DNA of 64,000 nucleotides from Chenopodium formosanum (taxonomy: Eukaryota; Streptophyta; Magnoliopsida; Caryophyllales; Amaranthaceae), in the NCBI GenBank assembly GCA_024500155.1, contig CM044863.1:7309501-7373500 (forward strand), in the 5' to 3' direction. The notes under the pieces were generated by a model. The model searched no databases. It saw nothing but the letters and a program-made list of their open reading frames with translations, and was not told the origin of the DNA. The position numbers and the translations under genes are program-made. Below are positions 46,024-58,090 of the stretch, in pieces; within the stretch, counting starts at the first letter, position 1, and each line of letters begins with the position of its first letter.

Positions 46024-46416
46024 TTAGCTAGCTCCTCATTTTCTCATTGAAGCATGTTTTCTTATAATGAATGACGTACAATTTTTATTTTTAATACGAA
46101 GTAATTTTCAATTAATTTAATCTAATGATGTTTTTATATATTTTTCTTGAAGCATAAGTAGTTCTATTTAATGCGTAAAAAAGACAGGTTATACAATCAA
46201 ATACGGAGTACAAGAAAACACGAACATCATATTAATTGCTCCTTGACAAGTAATTTGACCGCAAAAATTCTTGGAGTAAAAACGAAAAATGGACGACTCT
46301 ATAACTTACAAAACTAGCACTCGTTCAATTACATGGACTCGACGACTCTTGTAGAACTACAACACTTTAATTATCGTTCGCTCTAACAGTCTTACATGCA
46401 TTTTTCTTACCACACA

Positions 46417-47680
46417 TCTATACTATTATTTTAAAACAGGAAGTATAAATTTTTTTTTTTTTAATTTTTTTTTTTTGGGTTTTGTTTCAATAAAATGTTA
46501 AAAAAAACTAATTACAAAAAAAACTCTCATCTTTATCCTAATGACTACACAAAAAATTTAATATTATTTTACCTTCCCTCTCTTTCAATGATTTTACCAT
46601 TCCTCTCTTTCACCCAAAGTCTATAATTTACATCAACTAATTAAAAAAATAATTATTTTCAATTTGTATTCAAAAACTAATGGTGGTATTGAATTTACAT
46701 GAGCATTCAAAGGTATTTTTTCGATCTACACTTTATTTACACTTCGGTTTTTTTTTTTCAAATTTCTTTTTAATTTTTCGTTGTTTTTGAATTCTATTTT
46801 TTAAACAAATTTTGCTTTACAATTTGTGTAGGTTTTCATAAAAATCTGTATAATTTTTTTTTTTCTATTTCAATGTTAAATGGTCAATTTTTTATTTTTT
46901 TAATTATTTTCAATAATTTTAAATTTTATCAAATATCACTTTTTTTTAGATCTGATTTTTATTAAGTTTATATAGGATTTTAATTTTATTTTCAAATGCT
47001 TTTGTATCTTTGGATTATTGATGTTTAATTGTTTATTTAAAACAATTGTGTTTACTTTTGTATCTTTGGATCATTGATGTTTAATTGTTTATTTAAAACA
47101 ATTGTGTTTACTTGCCTAAAAAAGAAAAAAAATTATGTTTACCGTTAAAAAAAATGTGTTTCAAAATATCATCTGGAATTTTAAAAAGTTTTCGTAATTA
47201 ATTTACTTTTACTGTGTCAAAAAAAAAAAATTTCTTTTACAATGTTTAAAGTTTGAGTTTGTTTTTTAACGATCTCAATTATGAATTTAATTTTTGTTAC
47301 TTCGTTTTTGTTTTCTGATTTTTTTTTTAAGAACTATTTTTGTAAATTTGAATTAGATTTGCGCAACCAATTTTTTTTTATTTGATCTATTTTTTTTTAA
47401 TAGAACATTTATAAATTGTAACTATTATAGATGACAAATTGTTTAAATTTGACAGACTTTTATGTGTATTGTATATTAAAAATGCTAACCTAACACTATT
47501 GTTATAATATTGCCAATTACTATAAGATTCGATAGTAATGTTTATATATTAAAATATATATATATTAACCCATTATGTATAATGTTGAGATCCCGTATTA
47601 TTTTTATTGATGTTTATTTTTTAAAAATAAAAAATCACAATACAAATAAATAGCCGTGCATCGCGCGGATTTAAGAGTAG
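46417..47680 (+). mobile_element. Non-autonomous Helitron
   Basis: Begins TCTATACTATTATTTTAAAA after host A (46416). Ends with hairpin CCGTGCATCGCGCGG and TTAAGAGTAG before host T (47681); the last bases GTAG replace the usual CTAG. Contains a 56-bp tandem duplication at 46999-47110 (CTTTTGTATCTTTGGAT...) and T-rich filler. No coding. Confidence 0.65.
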
Positions 47681-48071
47681 TTCTTCAATTAAATCATAAC
47701 CACCAACCATTTTATCTTTCTAGTTTATTTATGTATATACTCCATTTTTGTATTCTTTTGGTTAGTGTGAATTATCAGACTAAGATTGGAACCTAAACAT
47801 ATAGATTTAGAAGGTAATAAACGTATGCCCTACATTTTGAGCTAAATGTATGTTTTTTTTTAATCTGTTTTTCACTTTTCTAAACTTATCAAAAATAACT
47901 ATCTAATTGCTGCTTGTTGGTGATTGTTTTTTGTTTTCAGTTTTTAAGTTACACAAAACCAAAGACATGAAACTTGAAAAAGTTGATTCCACTTTTTATT
48001 GTTAGTTTTCAAAATTATTAGTATAATTTTAATAAGTTTGACCAATTTTTGATTTATATATATATATTATA

Positions 48072-48391
48072 CTCCCTCAGTCCCCTTTTGATAGTCCCTT
48101 ATGGGAATTTTTCACAGGAATTAATAAACTCAAATAAGAATAGTAAAAGTACAGTGAAAAGGTAAATTGACATTGGGTATGCAAAAAAATAGAGAGAAAA
48201 AGTAATAAAAGTACATAAAAAAAAAAAAAAAAATTTACATGGAAAAGTTAAATTTGGACAATTATTGTTGCAAATTGGAGGGAATTTCGGTAAAAAAATT
48301 AATATTAATGGTTGTTGGAAAAAGCAAATGGAATGAACATTTTAGGACTAAAATTTACCCATGAGGGACTATCATTTGGGGACGGAGGGTG
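48072..48391. mobile_element. Stowaway MITE
   Basis: TA|CTCCCTCAGTCCCCTTTTGA at left, the complement of ATCATTTGGGGACGGAGGGTG|TA at right. 320 bp, TA at 48070-48071 and 48392-48393. Confidence 0.85.
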
Positions 48392-48787
48392 TATAAATTA
48401 TTTGGTTTTGAAAACCCAAAAATAGAAACCTACATTGATGCCAAACAGGCCCATAGTTTCCTTTTTTTTTTCTTTTTTTTTTTTTTGTTTTATAAAAAAA
48501 AATACAAAAAATAAAACATAAAAACATCCGAACAAGTTCTCAAATAGCGGTTTTATTCTCAACCAAGAAAAAAATTGATGATATGAACTGTATGTAGGAA
48601 ATTTTGATAGAGTAACATAATTTTGAATTTTTAAATTCTTTTAGCAAATTCCACTGAAAATCGCTCATAGTCATGTCATTGGTAATCAACACTCATCTTT
48701 TTTCTTTTGAGATAAGCTCTCATTTAATATGCATTGTAATTTAATTTTAAGCTAACTAACACTCCAACAATTTCACTTTTAATTATA

Positions 48788-50085
48788 CTAGGGTATCCTA
48801 CGCGCGCGATGCGCGCGGAGGGGCTAGTTCTTGCGGAGAATTTGTATTGGCATGTATTTATACCGTTGGTTTGGGTGGTAGACCTGGTAATTTTATTAAG
48901 TACACTATCTGGTTTATGTGTCTATGTGGTAAATTTGTAGAATACTATAAGAAAGCCACCAAAATCTGTTAAGACAATTATTTTTTAAAATCCTATAAAG
49001 TTTGATAGTGTTATTTCAAAATTATTATTAAATAATATTTAATTGATTTGCATCACTTCATATTTTAAGCGTCGAGTGTTAGTTTAGAACTCTTAATTGA
49101 TGTGCATGTTTCAATAATACTTAGTGTAATATTTTTAGCGTGATTTTCTTCAAATGATTTTTTTGTGAGATGTTGTGGTCATATGAACTATGGAGTAATA
49201 ATATGTAAAATGTTGCAGCTAAAAACTTAATAATGTATATTTTTTCCTCTATTTTAAATTCTCTCAATAATTAATACCAGCTATTTTTTTTCCTACCATC
49301 GATAGATTTCCCTTAATTTAGGATTTTTAAGTTCTTTATACCTCTTGATAACATACGTCTGCTCAAATATCACTGTACTATTTAATATGAATCTCATTCA
49401 AATTCTATAACGTTTTTTATATGTACATTTCAAAAGCTAATAAACCTTAACGATAGTTGTAATTAAAGGACAACAAGATAGTAAATAAGAAGAGCAATTA
49501 CAAAAGAGTAAAAATAAACAGTATCTTGGTTATAAACCGTCTCTTTGTATATACAATTTTTTGCTTTTTAAATAATAATAATATCATATGAAGTGTACAA
49601 CATCAGAATTTTTTTATTTAAAAAAAAACGTTGAAAAAAACTGAATTAATTAATGATATATGAATAAAGAAAAAAAGGCATTAAATATATTAATGATAGT
49701 AAACATATTAATGAGGGTAAAAATGTAAATATACATTTTGCACACAATTTGGTACACAATTTTGAGGGTATAATTGGTAGCACACTATTCCTAAGAGTTA
49801 CTTTCTACTTTTTATAAGGTAGGGATTTTTAAATAATAATAATATCATATGAAGTGTACAACATCAGAATTTTTTTATTTAAAAAAAAAGTTGAAAAAAA
49901 CTGAATTAATTAATGATATATGAATAAAGAAAAAAAGGCATTAAATATATTAATGATAGTAAACATATTAATGAGGGTAAAAATGTAAATATACATTTTG
50001 CACATAATTTGGCACACATTTTTGAGGGTATAATTGGTAGTACACTATTCCTAAGAGTTACTTTCTACTTTTTATAAGGTAGGGA
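48788..50085 (-). mobile_element. Non-autonomous Helitron with duplicated 5' end
   Basis: On the minus strand it starts TCCCTACCTTATAAAAAGTA (50085) and ends with a CG-rich hairpin (CCGCGCGCATCGCGCGCG) and ...ACCCTAG (48788), between host A and host T. The first 260 bp (50085-49826) are repeated almost identically at 49825-49562. This could be a second copy inserted at the end of the first, or a replication slip. Confidence 0.75.
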
Positions 50086-50904
50086 TATGCAAAAGTCCAC
50101 GCACTAAAATGGAAATATAATTAAGAGCGAAGAACCAAGGGAATAACATTTATTATTTTTCGTATTATTTGTCCCAAAGTCTAACAAGAAATCACCCTTG
50201 TAATAACGATCCTACCAAATATGGCAGCAATAATTAACCTAATTTTTTACTGATCCTTGTAACCATGGTTGTTACATGTTAGGAGCAATGAAAAAAAATT
50301 CCCCTACTATACTCCATTTGAAGCCTTAATTTCTTTTGGTGTATAAAAAACGAGATTTGATACCATGTCATAAAATTGTCATAGGTACTATCCGTTATGT
50401 GTACGACCCCATTTCTCGAGAATGGAATCTCGTAAATGTTTAGCTATTTTAACACAAAAATCCCACAAGTGAACAGTTGCACATAAGGCATAAGAATCAC
50501 ATACTATACTAGAGAGCAAGAAAAAAGTTCATAAAAACAAAGAGATCTCAACATCAATATATTGTTCGGTTTGAAGGGTGAATGAAATGAATAAAATAGA
50601 GATATAAATTTAGATGCAATTCCTCCGCATCCGCTGATAAATTATTAATACACTTCTACACCTCTTTTGCCACCACTTCACTCTCTGTAACCAGGTGGTA
50701 TAATTCTCTCCTTGATCCTTTTTCTATTCTTACCGGCAAAACTTGTATACAACGAGTGTATATTCCGTAATTGAATTTATTCTTCTAAATTTGCATCACT
50801 CGTCCTACAATATACTATAGTCACATCTTTACCAAGGTAATTACTGAAAACTTTTTTAAAAAAAAATTATTATCATTGTAACAATTTTGAGTTTCTTGTA
50901 TCTT

Positions 50905-50953
<49 letters not shown>

Positions 50954-51527
50954 AATTGGAAAGCGGTAATAAGGAGAAGAACCTAACGAACTAAATCCGA
51001 TAATGCTTTGAAAGTGAAGGGGAAGGGTAAGGACTCCTCATCCTCAAAGTGTTTTCAGTGGGATAGAACACTTAGTCCCTAAACTTCAAGATTGAAATTT
51101 GCATTTTTTTTTTTAATTAGACCTAAAAAAAAAACACATATACAGATTCAAATTTATTTCATACTCCATATTTTCTTTGTTATTTTAGTTGGCATGTAGT
51201 TTATTCAAATTTATCTATGCACAAATTTATTATTATCTTTATTTATAAATTTGCAAAAGTTATAAAAAGCTAAAAGCTTGAATTACTCCGTAATACATAC
51301 AAGTAGAAACGAAGTTAATAGGCTCCACATCATTATACTTTTATTAAATCCAAAAATAAAAAAAGAATTCGGTCAAAATATAGTACTCCATAGGTGAATA
51401 ATGTCAAATTCAATTTGTCAACTACGGAGTAAAAATTAACAACGGAAGTACTTGTACAAATTAATGTTTTATTGAACATTAATGTAGTACAATTATTCTT
51501 CATCGAAACAAATTTAACAAAATTATA
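50086..51527. other. Spacer with a long poly(T) and a retroposon 3' end
   Basis: T47 at 50906-50952. The following 140 bp, read on the minus strand (GTTCTATCCCACTG... to CCGCTTTCCAATTC), lead straight into this poly(A), so a minus-strand retroposon tail is likely; family not recognised. The rest is AT-rich without genes. Confidence 0.4.
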
Positions 51528-51618
51528 CTACCTTCGGATTGTATTATATGCAATTTTAAAATTTTTTATATCTTACATATAATATCCTAAAGTTACATAT
51601 TACGATCCGGAGGTGGTA
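51528..51618. mobile_element. Very small MITE-like palindrome
   Basis: TACCTTCGGATTGTATTATATG and the complement of CATATTACGATCCGGAGGTGGTA form inverted ends around about 40 bp, with TA at the flanks. Stowaway-like by size and ends. Confidence 0.5.
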
Positions 51619-51897
51619 TTTTTTTCAAAATACAATAATCGCAATTAAATAGTCAAAGAATACTACTCTAAATATTGTACTTTTTACTTTAAAAAAAATA
51701 GTAAAACAACTACTTAATTAGTGTTGAAATTCAATTATTACGATTTTTTTTTTTTTTTAAAATAAAAAAGGGGGGGTCACCAAATCATGATATAAATAAA
51801 TTTTTAAAAATCCCATTTCTCTTTAATTCTTGTCTTTGTCTTTCTCAATTGTCACTCCTCATTCCTCACGCAAAATATTCTTAAAATCTGCCCCCCA

Positions 51898-51908
51898 TTT
51901 TTATATAC
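51898..51908 (+). promoter_or_regulatory. TATA-box candidate of the KUP6-type gene
   Basis: CATTTTTATATACTC lies about 290 bp before the start codon, followed by a CT-rich leader (CTTCTCTTTCTCTCTC at about 51930). Both are typical of a plant core promoter and 5' UTR. Confidence 0.45.
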
Positions 51909-52195
51909 TCTCTTGATTCCAACTTCCCCTCTTCTCTTTCTCTCTCTTAATCAACCACTCTCTGTCTCTCTTAAAAGTGTCTTAAAGTTTCTGCCTTTGT
52001 TTGTTCAACTGCTTAAGGAACTTACAGTCTCATACACCATTCCCATTAAACTAAAATATACTCTGTTTTTATTTCTATTTTTATTTTTTCTAATTAACTT
52101 TGATTGGGAACTGTATTTGCAAAAGTGGGGTACTTGATTGAATCCCTTGAATTATCCACAAAAATGATATTGTGCTTTTATTGAAGGAGTTTATG

Positions 52196-55100
52196 ATGGA
52201 TCCAGAAAGTGGGCTTTCTCAAAATCAAGAAGTAAAGGTGAGTTCTTTTGCATGTTTTAAATAAAATAAAATTATCCAAAACCTATTAGACTCCAACTAA
52301 TCTCAAATCGGGCCGTGCCCACCAGGCACAGCCTCGATTGGTTCCGTAAAGCTAATGGGTGTCTGTAATGATGCAGAAGAAGGAATCATGGAGACAAGTT
52401 CTGATCTTGGCCTATCAAAGTTTAGGAGTTGTGTATGGAGATTTGAGCACATCCCCACTTTATGTTTACAAGAGTGCATTTGCAGAAGATATTCAACATT
52501 CTGAAACAAATGAAGAGATTTTTGGGGTTTTGAGCTTTGTTTTTTGGACATTAACAATTGTTCCATTACTCAAATATGTGTTCATTGTTCTTAGAGCTGA
52601 CGATAATGGCGAAGGAGGGACATTTGCTTTGTATACTCTACTTTGTCGACATGCTCGAGTTAATTCACTCCCTAATTGCCAATTAGCAGATGAAGATTTG
52701 TCTGAGTATAAAAAAGATGGGGTTGTTATTCCTTCTGAATCAACTATTGGGTCAAGGCTTAAATCAATTTTGGAAAAGTATAGAGTTTTGCAGAAATTGT
52801 TGCTTGTTTTAGCTTTGATTGGAACTTGTATGGTGATTGGAGATGGTGTCTTAACCCCAGCAATTTCTGGTAATTTTTCATTTAATATGGGTTCAATGAA
52901 TTAGGGCAATGATGTAGTCGAGATTTGATTTCAAGTCTTGGGTACCACCCGCAGTCGGGTTTGTTAGTGGGGGTGGGTTTTTGATTTTTATTGATTGATT
53001 GATTGATTTTTTTGGGTGTGTGATTGGAATTTGCAGTTTTTTCAGCAGTTTCTGGGTTGGAGCTTTCAATGTCACACGAGCATCACAAATGTAAGAATCC
53101 TTGTTTTTTTTTAAGTCTTGTTTTACTGTTGTGCATGGATTAGGAACTAGTTAGTAATACTATAATTAGGTAGAGATTTAGATTAAACAGTTTTGATTAT
53201 GACCTATGGTTTAAATATAGTATAAGATTTAAATTAATAAAATCATTTTGTTTGATGCCTTAGAATAATGGACTGTCATATCATTTCTAAATATAAAGTT
53301 AGGTTTTATTAACTGTGATTCCTTAGTTTTGTTCTTCTTCTAGTATAGTCTAATTTGAAACTGTGTTATCTTTTCTAAACATGACAAAATTTCCTAATTT
53401 CATTACTTTCTTTTAGTGTTAAGCTTTTGTATAGCTAGTGGATTAGGTTCCATATATTTTTTATGTGATTGTGATTTTGCATCAATTTGTCTGTAATTTT
53501 AATTATTCGAAAGGATATATTGAAAGAATATTAACATATCTACTATAGTTTTTTATTTGGTAGTGTCAACTTTTCACCCATAACATATAACCAAGTGGTT
53601 GAGACAAATATTGTTCTATGAAGCAAGTCATGTCATTATTCATTATAATTTAGAAGCTATCCTTTGTTTCTTGTTATTTGGCTGCATCTCTAACTGTGAT
53701 TTTTTTATCGAGACCCCGTAATTTTTACATTATATACTGAATTGATCAGCCATTACATTCGCTACGAAACTTGATGAGCTAATTTGGGATATATTTTAAT
53801 TTTGGTTTATCAATTGGGTTGTCTAAGAACATGTCATTGACCAGTATGACCACCGACCACTGACCCTCGAATAAAGCAGCAGCCGCTTTGTATATAAGTT
53901 AGAAGGGAGAATGTTTCCAGGATGGTGCTTGAAAAGTTTATTTACCAAATTGGATGCACGGGCTTGTTTTTATTCTAATCTTTAAAATGAGATGGTTGGA
54001 AAAGGATGCATCTTTTAATCTTTTATGAAGCGGCTAATCTTTGACTGTCTGGGATATGTGTCTACCAAAGTAACTTTTGGAAGTAGGTAATGCTGTATCT
54101 TTCTACCAAAATTTTAACCTTTTAACACAAGGCACAAAAATTATCAATGAGATGACCATATACTTTATCATTGATGCCTTCCAATAGCATGTTCGGATTT
54201 TGGACGATGTTTCATGATGCGATCAAGAAGGCTTGTGCTTTAGCATCCGCCTATTGTTGAATTATTGTTATTAGACTTTTTTGAACTAATATAATAATAA
54301 TTTAGATACAGTTAGGACTTTCATCACTCTGCAGTCTGTAAAATCCTAATTCAATTTTATGCTTATACTTAGCTGTAGTGACTTAACATGTTATTATTTA
54401 TTCTGTCTGGGAATCATTTCGATCTTGATACCATTATATGCTGAAGCTCTTGCTCAGGCTAAAACTATCACCTTCCAGGAAACATTAGGAAGCGTGGTTT
54501 CATTTGTATCTTTCCACTTTTAAAGGCAAAGGATAATAATGTTTTATAAAATCTTATGAAAGAGTAGCTTAGTGCATTTATGCTGTCCCCCACTTTGGGA
54601 CAACAAAAATTGATGTTAAATCGCATTTCAGTAATTTCTTATCAACTTTCTCATATACTTTGAATAGACGAAATTCACATGGGTTTTTGAGGGCTGATAT
54701 GTTTGGTTTTTACCTCTCACTATTGTTTTTTATCTGCTTTTATTTGATCTTCGCCCCTAACAGCTTTGTATCCCTTTGTAAGACAGATGTTGAAGTCCCA
54801 GTTGCATGCATTATACTTATTGGCTTGTTCGCCCTCCAGCATTTTGGGACCCACCGAGTAGGATTCTTGTTTGCGCCTATAGTCGTGACATGGCTTTTCT
54901 GCATCAGTGCCATCGGTTTATATAATATTATACACTGGAACCCACATGTTTATCAAGCACTCTCCCCCTATTATATGTACAAATTTCTGAAGAAAACACA
55001 AACCGGTGGTTGGATGTCTTTGGGTGGAATTTTGTTGTGTATAACAGGTAAAAAAATCTTAGTATTTCAATAAAATCGTTTGTGATAGCCCTTTATCTCT

Positions 55101-57293
55101 TTTGCAGTGTTAAGCTCACACTGTGAATTTTACAAATACAGGTTCAGAGGCTATGTTTGCTGATCTCGGACACTTTTCACAATCATCAATCAAGGTACAT
55201 TATACTTTAAATACACTCTTTAAATACACATCTTAGTATAATTTTTAACAAATGGAGTGATGTGCCATTTTCGTCAGTCATTCTGGATTCAGTTGCTAGA
55301 TATTCCAATTGCTATACAATGCTTTCTTTAGTATGACATGTTCTACTATTTCCTACTTTTCCAAGTAGTGACTTTGATTTTCATCTTACTTTGACAATTT
55401 TTCGTAAGCTTACTCTTTCGGAAGTCCAAATGCATGGTATCCAAATCATCTATGTGGAATTTGATGTTGTAATTTGGTATTAAATTCTCAAAACCACAGT
55501 GATCACTCCACCAAGGCTGTATTACAAACTATATAGACACTTCTTTTGACTGCTTTTAAAGACTAATTAAAAGCACTATCCATTTCATTCACTGTCTTTA
55601 AGCCTAATGTTAGAGACTGCAATTGGTCTAAAAGTGATTTTTCTGTCCAGATTGCCTTTACCTTTTTGGTGTATCCGTCGTTGATTCTTGCTTATATGGG
55701 ACAAGCTGCCTATCTATCAAAACACCATGTGATGGCCACGAGTTACCAAATTGGATTCTACGTTTCTGTGCCAGGTAGCCATTTTACATGATTTATTAGA
55801 GTATTTCTTGAGATCTTATCTGTTCGTATGGTTAAAATTTGTAGTTGAAATCGTATGTGGCAGAAAAACTAAGATGGCCAGTGCTTGGAATAGCCATTCT
55901 AGCTGCTGTAGTTGGCAGCCAAGCCATAATTACTGGCACCTTCTCCATTATTAAGCAATGTCAGGCCCTTGGATGCTTCCCGCGAGTTAAAATTGTGCAC
56001 ACATCTTCCAAGATTCATGGGCAAATATACATCCCGGAGATTAATTGGACATTAATGATATTATGCTTGGCCGTCACTATTGGTTTTAGAGACACAAAGC
56101 GTATGGGTAATGCATCAGGTATGTTTTCAGGTTTTCACATCTCAAAATCAAGCGAATTGAATGTTTTTTCCCCTCCCCTTGTGTTTTGGGATTGGAGGCT
56201 AAATGTGATTTTGTTTCATGTCTAAACAGGTTTGGCTGTCATTACAGTAATGCTTGTGACAACGTGCCTAATGTCACTCGTCATTGTCATTTGTTGGCGC
56301 AAAAGTGTCTTCGTAGCGCTTGCTTTTGTATTCTTTTTTGGCGCCTTTGAAGCATTATACTTCTCTGCATCCCTGATCAAGTTTCTTGAAGGAGCTTGGG
56401 TTCCAGTTGCCCTTTCATTAATTTTCATGGCTATAATGTACATTTGGCACTATGGCACTCTCAAGAAGTACGAGTTTGATGTCCAAAACAAGGTGTCCAT
56501 CAATTGGCTGCTTAGCTTGGGGCCAAGCTTGGGTATTGTACGAGTCCGTGGTATGGGTTTGATCCACACTGAGCTTGTATCTGGTATCCCAGCAATATTC
56601 TCTCACTTCGTTACCAATCTTCCTGCTTTCCATCAAGTCCTAGTCTTCCTATGTGTTAAATCAGTGCCTGTTCCACATGTAAAGCCTGAAGAACGATTCC
56701 TTGTCGGTCACATTGGGCCTAAAGAATATCGGCTGTATAGATGTATTGTGAGATATGGGTACCACGATTTTCACAAGGATGACTTTGAGTTTGAGAATGA
56801 TCTTGTGTGTAGCGTAGCAGAGTTCATAAGGGGCGAAGGTAATAAGATGAATGGGTTGAAGGATGAGTCAGACAAGGATAGCGATGAGAAGATGACCGTT
56901 GTTGGAAGTCCCTCAACTCATGTGGATGGGATAAGGATGCGTGAAGACATGGATGAAGACAATGAAGACTTACCAGGAACTTCCGAGCTGAAAGAGATAC
57001 GATCTCCATTGACCACCCCAAAGAAAAGGGTCAGATTTTTGTTACCCGAAACACCAAAGATGGAAGATAAGTCGAGGGAAGAACTTCAAGATCTAATGGA
57101 AGCCAGAGAGGCGGGAATAGCATACATATTGGGGCATGCTCATGTAAGAGCAAAGGCAGGTTCGAGTTGGGTTAAGAAGCTTGTGATTAATGTAGGTTAT
57201 GATTTCTTGAGAAGAAATTGTCGCGCACCTTCTTATCCGCTCAGCGTTCCTCATGCATCAACGTTAGAGGTAGGAATGATCTGCCATATTTAG
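52196..57293 (+). CDS. KUP6: HAK/KUP/KT potassium transporter, KUP6/KUP8 clade
   Basis: K+ transporter with about 12 membrane helices. Exons: 52196-52237, 52377-52869, 53037-53090, 54787-55047, 55142-55194, 55651-55774, 55864-56118, 56230-57293. They total 2346 nt, giving 781 aa plus TAG; all introns are GT-AG. The start chosen is the second of two adjacent ATGs (52193 and 52196) because it has A at -3 and G at +4 (MDPESGLSQN). Motifs: LAYQSLGVVYGDLSTSPLYV, RADDNGEGGTFALYTLLCRH, IGDGVLTPAISVFSAVSG, EAMFADLGHFSQSSIK, GCFPRVKIVHTSSKIHGQIY, and the C-terminal KKRVRFLLPETPK and HASTLEVGMICHI. These and the size match Arabidopsis KUP6 (782 aa). In Arabidopsis, KUP6/KUP8 act in K+ efflux, growth and ABA responses; this is family knowledge, not seen here. 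Unlike the KUP12-type gene, no intron interrupts the NGEGG motif. KUP6 versus KUP8 orthology is uncertain. Confidence 0.95.
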
Positions 57294-57932
57294 TTAAAAT
57301 GTTATCCGATGCAATGAGATTTTGCGTATACTTTGTAAATGATGTAATTTTGCTTTGTATATGGAATTGTCACCTTGTTTTGCATAAATTGAAAGGCGAC
57401 GATAGGAACACTAGCAGATAAGCTGTCCATGAAAACTTCATACCTGCATAAGGCATTTGTTATTTTTTGCGGCAGCAATGTGCAACAACTGAAGAACATA
57501 ATTTTAGCTCCTTGACAAAATGGTTCCCTTCTTCCTTGGCTTCGACGGGCCAATCCCTCCACCTTTGTGTTTTCACGTCTACCCCCATCGCTTTTGACAT
57601 CATGATCGCGCTATAACCATGTCGTTAAGCAAAGTTTCATGCAAATGGAATTCTAATGAAAAACTACAATAAAGGATATGTTAAATTTGACTCTACATCT
57701 TATTAGAGAAGTATAGCTTAACTAAAATTTGGATGGAGGGAGTACTCTTATGATTTGTTCTCTTCACCTTAAACAAGGAGATCTGGTTTGATTTTATTAA
57801 GATCTGATCTGGTCTAATTTGAAATTTTTTGATCTGGTCTGATCTTATCTGATTCAATAATTTGACTAAACTTTAACTGCATTTTAATACTCATCTATAA
57901 AGAAAAATATTATCAAAATGGATTTTTTGTTA
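57294..57932. other. 3' UTR and spacer after the KUP6-type gene
   Basis: The 3' UTR probably covers the first 200-300 bases. A half Stowaway end (GGATGGAGGGAGTA at about 57732) is present; no matching partner was identified. No gene. Confidence 0.4.
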
Positions 57933-57994
57933 TGAAATTAAAGAGAAAGAGGAGAAATTAGGGGAGAGAATAGATTTATATTCTTATTCCTAAA

Positions 57995-57996
<2 letters not shown>

Positions 57997-58085
<89 letters not shown>
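57997..58085. repeat. (AT)n microsatellite in the 3' LTR
   Basis: About 44 AT units within the left LTR. The matching place in the right LTR has only a few, so the array expanded after insertion. Confidence 0.9.

Positions 58086-58090
<5 letters not shown>

Noticed and set aside
51913..52137. 74-codon frame before the KUP6-type gene
   Set aside because: Lies in the CT-rich 5' leader and has no ATG start; leucine/serine-rich composition follows from CT repeats.
14862..57293. Idea that the two potassium transporters are a tandem duplication
   Set aside because: They belong to distinct clades (SLDVEAM N-terminus versus MDPESG; different C-terminal tails), so the split is far older than the locus could show.
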